From the IMG/VR virus record IMGVR_UViG_3300046534_000186, positions 1 through 57,480 of that record: a stretch of 57,480 bases of DNA; one strand, 5' to 3'. The DNA comes from a virus. This document shows positions 1 through 5,214 of the stretch, in pieces; position 1 is the first letter of the stretch, and every line of letters starts with the position of its first letter. A model generated the notes under the pieces. The model was given only the letters and a program-made list of their open reading frames with translations. It ran no database searches and was not told the origin of the DNA. The position numbers were made by a program, and so were the translations under genes.

Positions 1-177
1 TTGCTATGGATTATAAGGAGAAAGTAGATATACATGGTGAGAAGATACAACAAGCTAAGCTAGCACCCGATGTCACTGTGGATATAGCAGGAGTTGGTAC
101 TCTGAAGTTTGAAAGGTTGAGTTTTAAGACAACTACTCCTAGTCTAGATAACCATGCTAGAACAGGGTTTGTCAACT
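1..177. repeat. Terminal overlap with the right end of the window
   Basis: Bases 1-177 match 57304-57480 one for one except at base 50 (A here, G at 57353), a silent change in a glutamine codon. The reading frame continues exactly across the joint. The simplest reading is a circular or circularly permuted genome whose assembly overlaps itself. A true short terminal repeat is possible, but these repeats usually do not fall inside an essential gene. Confidence 0.9.
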
Positions 178-551
178 TGATACAAGCAACAGATGCACTC
201 ATAGCTAGGCATATCCTAGTATCACTCGCAAGGCAGGGAGCACAACACGCAATATCAGTTCATGACTGTTTCAGAGTTAATATCAACGACTTCATAGATG
301 GTAAGCTGCATAAAGCAGTAAAGGATGCATACAAGGCTGTGTTTGTGAATATGGATGGTAGAGGTGATATACTCAAGAACTACTTCCAAGGTGTCAAGGA
401 TGCTGGAGGCACGTTCCCTAAGTCATCAATAGCCTATATGTTAGCTGATGGAGCCTTAAAGATGGATGATTGGGTTGAAGTAGAGGATATCATTGACTCT
501 TTAGAGAATAAGATAGATGGTGTGGAAGGTGCTTACTACTTCTCCAAGTAA
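1..551 (+). CDS. Single-subunit RNA polymerase A, C-terminal part (gene continues from 57303)
   Basis: This is the 3' end of the gene that begins at 55767; joined across the contig ends it encodes 695 residues. The ATG at base 6 is internal (residue 515), not a start. The segment holds palm motif C, VHDCF, with the second metal-binding aspartate at about residue 601 (T7 RNAP D812 equivalent). Before it lies a helix (residues about 573-598) like the one that leads into motif C in this family. The C terminus is a hydrophilic tail ending YYFSK. The gene is followed by a structured, gene-free stretch. Assignment to the single-subunit RNA polymerase family rests on motifs T/DxxGR, A, B and C all being present across the joined gene. 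Confidence 0.85.
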   Translation, partial: AMDYKEKVDIHGEKIQQAKLAPDVTVDIAGVGTLKFERLSFKTTTPSLDNHARTGFVNLIQATDALIARHILVSLARQGAQHAISVHDCFRVNINDFIDGKLHKAVKDAYKAVFVNMDGRGDILKNYFQGVKDAGGTFPKSSIAYMLADGALKMDDWVEVEDIIDSLENKIDGVEGAYYFSK

Positions 552-556
552 GTAAA

Positions 557-673
557 GCAGGCAAGGATGCTACTAACTAACTAGGTTGTGCGCTTGACAG
601 GATAAGAACAACTGTTTAGTACGAGTCTGGCTCGTCCCGTTAAATGCCTGCACAGTCTTCAGCACCAACCTAG
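557..673 (+). ncRNA. Structured RNA with possible pseudoknot, downstream of RNA polymerase A
   Basis: Three helices can be drawn: GCAGGCA (557-563) with TGCCTGC (645-651); CTAGGTTGTGC (581-591) with GCACCAACCTAG (662-673, one bulge); and the hairpin ACGAG-tctgg-CTCGT (621-635). The first two cross, so together they would form a pseudoknot. The sequence supports the pairings; function is unknown. It could be a processing site, a 3' stabiliser of the polymerase mRNA or a stand-alone RNA. TTGACA at 594-599 with TAGTAC 17 bases downstream is also a weak sigma70-like candidate. Confidence 0.45.
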
Positions 674-718
674 AGTCATAACAACGCTACAGGTTATCTA
701 GGTAGCATTTTAAAGCAC

Positions 719-760
719 AAGGTCAAGGTCAAGGTCAAAATCAAGATCAAGGTCAAGACC
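719..760. repeat. Imperfect GGTCAA hexamer array
   Basis: About seven consecutive imperfect copies of GGTCAA (variants AATCAA and GATCAA) run directly into the 39-40 bp tandem repeats, whose upstream half contains the same hexamer (GGTCAAGACC). Such arrays can bind an initiator or regulator; which applies here is unknown. Confidence 0.7.
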
Positions 761-868
761 TACCTAGAAATATAGGCAGAGTCTGATTAAGGTCAAGACC
801 AAGTAGAACTATAGGTAGAGTCTGATTAAGAGCAAGACCAAACAGAATTATAGGTAGAGTATCATCCC
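751..868 (+). promoter_or_regulatory. Three tandem 39-40 bp repeats, candidate phage RNA polymerase promoters
   Basis: Three diverged units (about 751-790, 791-829 and 830-868) each contain CAAGACC followed by a core close to AGAAnTATAGGTAGAGT. The TATAGG hexamers start at 771, 810 and 849, exactly 39 bases apart. The core resembles the 3' half of the T7 class III promoter (CACTATAGGGAGA), where transcription starts at the first G after TATA. A fourth core copy lies at 1760-1777. The genome encodes two phage RNA polymerases and all genes lie downstream on this strand. The repeat is directly visible; the promoter role is inferred. Confidence 0.5.
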
Positions 869-1364
869 TAGCCACAAGGAATGGCAAATCACTCATTAAA
901 CCATAGGTCATGTCACATAATGGCTGTGTAGACCTACGTAGACATCCTTAAACCCTTACTACGCCTATCCATTAGAGTGGCAAGTGCTGCGGTAGGTCTA
1001 TGGATGGCTGGGGAAATGCAGTTGAAGGAATGGGGAGCGCTGGGGCGGCAGCCACCAAGCCACTAATAAACCCTAACCACACAATAGCCAGCAAGCTAGA
1101 CCAGTGCTACCAAGGCTAGATAGACTATTTAGAGGCTTGGTAGCTAGTATATAACCTAGGCGCTCATCTGGGAGTGTACGGATAGAGCTTACTAAACCTC
1201 GTAGTGTCCTATGTATGTCCTAGTATGTATACAGAGTTTCATAGTTAGAGGCCAGAATTAGGCAAATAACATCTTAGAATAACCCTACCTATCACAGGTA
1301 GGTAGAACAAGTCAGCCCTGATTAGGGTTGTTACTTAAACTTAACTTAACTCAGGAGTATTACA

Positions 1365-1469
1365 ATGAACACTTATCTAAAGGTTATACTAGTTATAGGA
1401 TTATTCCTATTTATGGTAAAAGTAGTAATAGTACCAGCAGTCGTTGGTATAATGATGGTGATGGTGTAA
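1365..1469 (+). CDS. Small hydrophobic membrane peptide (34 aa)
   Basis: The ATG is placed eight bases after a good Shine-Dalgarno (CAGGAG), itself just after a TTAACTTAAC leader string. The product is nearly all hydrophobic (residues 7-34: Val, Ile, Leu, Met, Phe with only Lys19 and Pro24 breaking it), so it should insert in the membrane. The stop overlaps the next start (TAATG), implying translational coupling. A role as lysis regulator, superinfection-exclusion peptide or host-membrane effector is possible but there is no family evidence. It is read in a different frame from the longer downstream protein. Confidence 0.55.
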   Translation: MNTYLKVILVIGLFLFMVKVVIVPAVVGIMMVMV

Positions 1470-1762
1470 TGAGCAAGTCTATGCTAGAAATGTATAAGTT
1501 GTTTAAGAACGATCCCAATTGGAAGCAGCTTAGTTTAAAAGTACACAACCCAAAAGGATTTTACAGTGTTGCAATAGGAGAAACAGTAACAACACTAACG
1601 CAAGTAGACTTAAACTCAGACCAAGTAAGGGAAGTTAGATTAGTTAGTAGTAGTCGTGGAATGAGGCAATCTATTTGCGTGTCCTACAAGCTTGAACAAC
1701 CAGTACAGGATATAGCTCTAAAGTTTGTAGATAGTTCAACTGACCGAACAAATATCTTTTAG
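1469..1762 (+). CDS. Hypothetical protein (97 aa)
   Basis: I place the start at the ATG that overlaps the stop of the membrane peptide (TAATG). The frame stays open upstream to a TTG at 1328, but that stretch overlaps the peptide gene and lacks its own ribosome site. The product is soluble and mixed alpha/beta, beginning MSKSMLEMYKLFKNDP and ending in a polar tail. I recognise no family. The stop codon falls inside the fourth copy of the TATAGGTAGAGT repeat region, so a promoter for the following genes may overlap the end of this gene. Confidence 0.5.
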   Translation: MSKSMLEMYKLFKNDPNWKQLSLKVHNPKGFYSVAIGETVTTLTQVDLNSDQVREVRLVSSSRGMRQSICVSYKLEQPVQDIALKFVDSSTDRTNIF

Positions 1763-1777
1763 AAATATAGGTAGAGT
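1760..1777 (+). promoter_or_regulatory. Fourth copy of the TATAGGTAGAGT element
   Basis: TAGAAATATAGGTAGAGT repeats the core of the 751-868 array about 900 bases away, without the CAAGACC part. It lies at the head of a 500-base untranslated stretch preceding the gene at 2279. As with the array, a phage RNA polymerase promoter is inferred from resemblance to the T7 initiation region. Confidence 0.4.
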
Positions 1778-2278
1778 ATTACCTAAGCAAGCAAACGGTT
1801 CCCTAGGAAGGAGCCACTGGCACTCATAGCTTTACACGCTTGTGAGTTGGGTGCTATTACAAATTAGACTCACGAGATGACTGACTACGCAAGAAGTGTA
1901 GCAGGTAAGGTTCCGCCTATCTACACAAGGGAGCCAACAAATTTAGGGTTACAGGTTAACCTTACATCGGCACGACAGCCGTAACATTAGACAAGTTCCT
2001 ATTAACTTTGTGTAATGTGTCCATAGTAACGACAGCACCTTCATAGCTGTAAGTGAAGTAGCGCGTATAAAATCTCGAAAGGTAGCGCGAACATAAATGA
2101 GCCTTAGAGTTGAAAAGAAGATATAAGAAATCTTCACACAAGCAATAGAGGAGTAAGGGACCTAAAGAAGAGCCTTTGACAGCTAGGAATTAGACTAGCA
2201 GGTTCGGCTCTCACCTATATAAGTAGAGCCAATAACGCACAATGTGCATCTATCTTAACTTAATAAAGAGAAACTATT
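1763..2278. other. Gene-free region, probable long 5' leader
   Basis: About 500 bases with no convincing gene. Visible structure: CTCA/TGAG stem around 1829-1852, GGTTA/TAACC near 1951-1965, a direct repeat GTAGCGCG (about 2056 and 2085) and the nested hairpin at 2169-2211. The end has a ribosome site (AAAGAGAAACTATT) for the gene at 2279 that is nearly identical to the one before the gene at 9147. Confidence 0.5.
2169..2211 (+). ncRNA. Nested hairpin with conserved TTGACaGCTAG...CTAGCA core
   Basis: AGAGCC (2169-2174) pairs with GGCTCT (2206-2211); inside, GCTAG (2182-2186) pairs with CTAGC (2195-2199). The core TTGACA-GCTAG-GAAT-TAGACTAGCA recurs with two small changes at 9092-9115, in both cases about 30-90 bases upstream of a gene with the same ribosome site. 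It is probably a shared regulatory or processing element of the leader RNA. A sigma70 -35 box (TTGACA) is present but no good -10 follows. Confidence 0.45.
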
Positions 2279-2740
2279 ATGACTAACTCAATACTATCAA
2301 AGCTTTCAAAACTGACCGCTGTAACTTCTTCTACGCAAGTAGCCAAGCAAGAAATGACAGCACAGCAAGTAGCTGATTGTAAAGCTGCAATCAAAGCCAA
2401 GAACCGTGGCTACAACGTACAGCCGAACAAGTATGATCTTGCTCAACCTTACAGAGTAGCAATCAACTTTAATAACACTTGGCAGAATTACGGTGATTTC
2501 GCCAGTGCAGATGTTGCAGCAGCAGTAGGTACTATTGTATCAGCAGCCTTCTTCGGAGATAATGCTAGAATTGGCAGCTTCGATGAGAAAGTTGCAGAAG
2601 CAGATCCGAACTTTAGCACATGGATTGCAGATCCACGCAATGCTGATGTACTAGCTCGTGCTGAAGACTCTGAACTATGCTACTTCAAGACTGGAGAAGA
2701 GCCAACTAAGAGTCCAGCTCAAGAAAAATCACCATTCTAA
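2279..2740 (+). CDS. Hypothetical protein (153 aa)
   Basis: The start follows AAAGAGAAACTATT. The product begins with a Ser/Thr/Lys-rich stretch, has a central region rich in Asn, Ala and aromatic residues (YRVAINFNNTWQNYGDF, about residues 60-76) and an acidic, Pro/Ser-rich tail ending in KSPF. A terminal phenylalanine on an acidic tail recalls single-stranded DNA-binding proteins, but no OB-fold pattern is recognisable and a clearer candidate lies at 20889. A long leader and strong ribosome site suggest high expression. I recognise no family. Confidence 0.6.
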   Translation: MTNSILSKLSKLTAVTSSTQVAKQEMTAQQVADCKAAIKAKNRGYNVQPNKYDLAQPYRVAINFNNTWQNYGDFASADVAAAVGTIVSAAFFGDNARIGSFDEKVAEADPNFSTWIADPRNADVLARAEDSELCYFKTGEEPTKSPAQEKSPF

Positions 2741-2752
2741 GAAGTTGTTAAC

Positions 2753-2865
2753 ACACTCGATAGCTCAAATGCAGAGCCATAGACTGCCAAAGGTTCGACT
2801 CCCTTCTATATGGTATGGCTATATTAAATGTCGTGGGTATGCAGGTTCAAGTCCTGCCGAGTGTG
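2753..2865 (+). other. tRNA-like structure, oversized, with two T-arm sequences
   Basis: A 7-bp acceptor-like stem (ACACTCG 2753-2759 with CGAGTGT 2858-2864), a D-like stem (GCTC 2763-2766 / GAGC 2774-2777) and a perfect T arm (GCAGG-TTCAAGT-CCTGC, 2841-2857) are present. The span is 113 bases, too long even for a class II tRNA, and the D loop lacks GG. A second T-loop sequence, GGTTCGACTCC, lies at 2792-2802. No normal anticodon arm can be drawn. It could be two degenerate or fused tRNA genes, a tRNA with an insertion, or a tRNA mimic. No CCA is encoded. Confidence 0.35.
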
Positions 2866-2896
2866 ACTTTTATTCAGTTCTAAAGCAGTAGATATA

Positions 2897-2924
2897 TAGA
2901 TAGCCTTCAAATGAGGGCTATCTA
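2897..2924 (+). terminator. Hairpin, likely terminator or RNA 3' end
   Basis: A perfect 9-bp stem, TAGATAGCC (2897-2905) with GGCTATCTA (2916-2924), 10-base loop, follows the tRNA-like element. The downstream sequence is AT-rich (GTATAATTATT) but has no clean U run. Confidence 0.45.
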
Positions 2925-3002
2925 GTATAATTATTGATTAACATCAGCAAAGCTAGTGGTAAGCCCTGTAAAGTAATTAGTTACAACATATAGTGGAGTC
3001 AG

Positions 3003-3197
3003 ATGAAAGATATTAATTTACAAGAGGACGATTTTGAAATCATAGAAATCAAACGTACACTAAGTTTGGCCATGATTAAGATAGGTGGAAGGAAAAGGTT
3101 TGTACAAAGAAACCTAATACCTATCAAACGTAGGCGTGAATACTACGAGATGCGGAAAGCTGAAGATAAAGCCCAAGGATCTCAAGGACAATATTAA
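3003..3197 (+). CDS. Hypothetical basic protein (64 aa)
   Basis: The ATG follows GTGGAGTCAG. The product has an acidic first 17 residues, then a strongly basic stretch (KIGGRKRFVQRN and IKRRREYY), and a Gln/Gly/Ser tail. The charge pattern suggests binding to nucleic acid or to another phage protein, but no family is recognised. It sits alone between the tRNA-like region and the five-gene paralogue array and ends in a run of TTAACTTAAC. Confidence 0.55.
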   Translation: MKDINLQEDDFEIIEIKRTLSLAMIKIGGRKRFVQRNLIPIKRRREYYEMRKAEDKAQGSQGQY

Positions 3198-3230
3198 CTT
3201 AACTTAACTTAACTTTAGCAGGAGAAGAAA

Positions 3231-3287
3231 ATGAATACTCGTAGATACTATGTTGCAGAAGATGGAACAATCGTCTGGATCAACTAA
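3231..3287 (+). CDS. Possible 18-aa leader peptide
   Basis: A short frame, MNTRRYYVAEDGTIVWIN, has a strong ribosome site (GCAGGAGAAGAAA) directly before the ATG and comes after the repeated leader string TTAACTTAACTTAAC also seen before 1365. It precedes the paralogue array by 80 bases. Ribosome site and position support translation; size and absence of a family keep confidence low. Confidence 0.35.
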   Translation: MNTRRYYVAEDGTIVWIN

Positions 3288-3367
3288 ACACTAGCTCAAC
3301 CTTGACAATATCTTGGTTGGGCTTTAAAAGTTACACTCAACTAACTCATAACTATTTGGAGCTAACT

Positions 3368-3727
3368 ATGACCGAATTAACAAACCAAGAATATTTCGAT
3401 AAGACTGTCAAGCATATTATAGCTCAAGGTAGTGCTTGTAAGCTTTATAATGAGTCTGGTAGTCACTGCTTATTCAAATGTGGATCAAAAAGATGCGCAA
3501 TTGGCTACTGGATTCCTGAAGAACACCCAATACTACATTACACATATGGTGGTATGGATACATTAGCTAAACACTTTCCAGAGCTAGAAGGAGTTGCATG
3601 GCCTAATACAGAGCATGGGTATGATTTAGCATGTTCTTTACAGTTCTTACATGATCTTGATATAGTAGGACGTAAGATTTTTGAAGAAAGAGTAAATGGT
3701 ATAAAGGAAATGTACAACTTAAACTAA
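3368..3727 (+). CDS. Tandem paralogue 1, Cys-containing CxYR/CAxGYWIP family (119 aa)
   Basis: The start is the ATG after GGAGCTAACT; the frame is open further upstream, but all five copies begin MT(E/K)LT. The family pattern is an N-terminal helix (YFDKTVKHIIAQG), a cysteine near residue 28, a central C...C-A-(I/V)-G-Y-W-I-P motif, then LEGVAWP and LQ-x-LHD and a C-terminal helix. It matches a common uncharacterised phage family with a 'CAIGxLIP' core and LQ-x-HD end (from memory, not searched). This first copy is the most divergent: its central motif reads FKCGSKRCAIGYWIP and it has lost the YR pair. Function is unknown. Confidence 0.7.
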   Translation: MTELTNQEYFDKTVKHIIAQGSACKLYNESGSHCLFKCGSKRCAIGYWIPEEHPILHYTYGGMDTLAKHFPELEGVAWPNTEHGYDLACSLQFLHDLDIVGRKIFEERVNGIKEMYNLN

Positions 3728-3740
3728 CTGGGAGATAGCT

Positions 3741-4091
3741 ATGACCGAATTAACAAACCAAGAATATTTCGATAAGACTGTAAAGCATATAATAGCTCAA
3801 GGTGATGCTTGTATGAATAACAGCGGATGCGATTGTGTATACCGTAATGGAACAAAAAGTTGTGCGGTAGGTTACTGGATTCCTGAAGGATACGTAGCAG
3901 AAAATGAAACAGGTTGTATAGGAGCATTACTTTATAACTTCCCAGAACTAAAAGGAATTGCATGGCCTGATACAGAGGATGGGTATGATATAGCGTGTTC
4001 TTTGCAGAATTTGCATGATGAAGATATAGTAGGAACTGAGTATTTCGAAAAGGAAGTAAATAAAATAAAGTTTAGATTCACCTTAAACTAA
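3741..4091 (+). CDS. Tandem paralogue 2 of the CxYR/CAVGYWIP family (116 aa)
   Basis: The ATG follows GGGAGATAGCT, 13 bases after the previous stop. The central motif is CVYRNGTKSCAVGYWIP, followed by the conserved WP and LHDEDIVGTEYFEKEV segments. Compared with its neighbours it has an extra cysteine pair near residue 30 (SGCDC). The C-terminal 15 residues are almost identical to copy 3, suggesting recent duplication or gene conversion. Confidence 0.7.
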   Translation: MTELTNQEYFDKTVKHIIAQGDACMNNSGCDCVYRNGTKSCAVGYWIPEGYVAENETGCIGALLYNFPELKGIAWPDTEDGYDIACSLQNLHDEDIVGTEYFEKEVNKIKFRFTLN

Positions 4092-4104
4092 CTAGGAGCT
4101 AACT

Positions 4105-4449
4105 ATGACCGAATTAACAAACCAAGACTATTTCGATAAGACTATCAATCACATAGTGCAGCAAGGTGATGCTTGCATGATCGGTCCGCATTGTGCATAC
4201 CGTAATGGTACAAAAAGTTGCGCAGTAGGCTACTGGATTCCTGAAGGACACATGGCAAATATGTCAACAGGTGGTGTAGGCTCACTAGTTGGTAAATACC
4301 AAGACCTAAAAGGAGTTGCATGGCCTGATACAAAAAATGGAATACATTTAGCACGTGCTTTGCAGTGGTTGCATGATGAAAACATAGTAGGAACTGATCT
4401 TTTCGAGAAAGAAGTAAATAAGATAAAATTTAGATTCACCTTAAACTAA
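4105..4449 (+). CDS. Tandem paralogue 3 of the CxYR/CAVGYWIP family (114 aa)
   Basis: The start follows AGGAGCTAACT and the spacing to copy 2 is the same 13 bases. It carries CAYRNGTKSCAVGYWIP, GVAWPDT and LHDENIVGTDLFEKEV. The intergenic sequence and ends match copies 2 and 4, so the array is built from whole-gene units with their ribosome sites. Function unknown. Confidence 0.7.
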   Translation: MTELTNQDYFDKTINHIVQQGDACMIGPHCAYRNGTKSCAVGYWIPEGHMANMSTGGVGSLVGKYQDLKGVAWPDTKNGIHLARALQWLHDENIVGTDLFEKEVNKIKFRFTLN

Positions 4450-4462
4450 CTAGGAGATAACT

Positions 4463-4822
4463 ATGACCGAGTTAACAGACCAAGACTATTTCGATAAGAC
4501 TGTCAAGCATATTATAGCTCAAGGTGATGCTTGTAAAAATAAGAGTGGGTCCTGCGTATACCGTAATGGCTCAAAGAGTTGTGCAGTAGGTTACTGGATT
4601 CCTGAAGGACATCCAGCAGAAAGTGAAACAGGTAGTGTAGACTCATTAGTTGATACCTACCCAGACCTAAAAGGAGTTGCATGGCCTGATACAGAACATG
4701 GAGTTTATTTAGCTCTGGAGTTGCAGAGGTTGCATGATGATAACATAGTAGGAACTGAGGCTTTTGAAAAAGGAGTAGCTTGCATAAAGTCTGAATTTAA
4801 ACAGGTTGGGATTTTACTATGA
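4463..4822 (+). CDS. Tandem paralogue 4 of the CxYR/CAVGYWIP family (119 aa)
   Basis: The start follows AGGAGATAACT. Core motif CVYRNGSKSCAVGYWIP; GVAWPDTEHG and LHDDNIVGTEAFEKGV follow. The C terminus differs from copies 2 and 3 and carries a hydrophobic end (VGILL). Its stop overlaps the next start (ACTATGA), whereas the other copies are spaced by 13 bases. Function unknown. Confidence 0.7.
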   Translation: MTELTDQDYFDKTVKHIIAQGDACKNKSGSCVYRNGSKSCAVGYWIPEGHPAESETGSVDSLVDTYPDLKGVAWPDTEHGVYLALELQRLHDDNIVGTEAFEKGVACIKSEFKQVGILL

Positions 4823-5166
4823 CTAAATTAACAGAACAAGACTATTTCGATAAGACTGTCAATCACATGGTACAACAAGGTGACGCCTGTATGTTAAATG
4901 GGTTCTGCGTATACCGTGCTTACTCAAAAAGTTGTGCAGTAGGTTACTGGATTCCTGAAGGACACCCAGCAGAGGGCGAAGTAGGTGGTGTAGACTCACT
5001 AGTTAATGGCTACTCAGATCTAGAAGGAGTTGCATGGCCTGCTACAGAAAATGGAATTGCTTTAGCTGGAAGGTTGCAGAATTTGCATGATAAAGATGTA
5101 GTAGGAACTGAGGATTTTGTAGAAGAAGTCGATAATATAAGATCTAGATTTAAACTAACTAACTAG
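4819..5166 (+). CDS. Tandem paralogue 5 of the CxYR/CAVGYWIP family (115 aa)
   Basis: It begins MTKLTEQDYF and overlaps copy 4 by four bases, so translation is probably coupled. Core motif FCVYRAYSKSCAVGYWIP; then GVAWPATENG and LHDKDVVGTEDFVEEV. It is the most acidic copy at the C terminus and has lost the NG between YR and SC that the middle copies share. It is followed by 50 untranslated bases rich in CAATCAATCAACTAACTAACT before the helicase gene. Confidence 0.7.
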   Translation: MTKLTEQDYFDKTVNHMVQQGDACMLNGFCVYRAYSKSCAVGYWIPEGHPAEGEVGGVDSLVNGYSDLEGVAWPATENGIALAGRLQNLHDKDVVGTEDFVEEVDNIRSRFKLTN

Positions 5167-5214
5167 GTAGACCCTGTACTAACAATCAATCAATCAACTA
5201 ACTAGGAGACAGAC

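Larger units (their letters stand above)
552..1364. other. Gene-free structured and repeat-rich region
   Basis: About 800 bases without a convincing reading frame. It contains a possible pseudoknotted RNA (557-673), a GGTCAA hexamer run (719-760) and three 39-40 bp tandem repeats with a T7-promoter-like core (751-868). From 870 to 1330 I see only short inverted repeats and the partial repeat-like string CAGAATTAGGC near 1254. Position, repeats and lack of genes would suit an origin of replication and/or a promoter cluster. Confidence 0.6.

Noticed and set aside
6-551. Apparent independent 181-residue gene at the left end
   Set aside because: Its frame joins exactly to the open frame reaching the right end of the window; the ATG at 6 is codon 515 of the polymerase gene.
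719-868. Repeats as a CRISPR array
   Set aside because: Units are adjoining and diverged, with no unique spacers and no cas genes.
1328-1468. Upstream extension of the 1469 gene to a TTG
   Set aside because: It overlaps the membrane peptide gene, which has the better ribosome site and a TAATG coupling to 1469.
2658-2891. Open frame of 77 codons over the tRNA-like region
   Set aside because: No ribosome site, overlaps the end of the 2279 gene and the tRNA-like structure; composition not protein-like.
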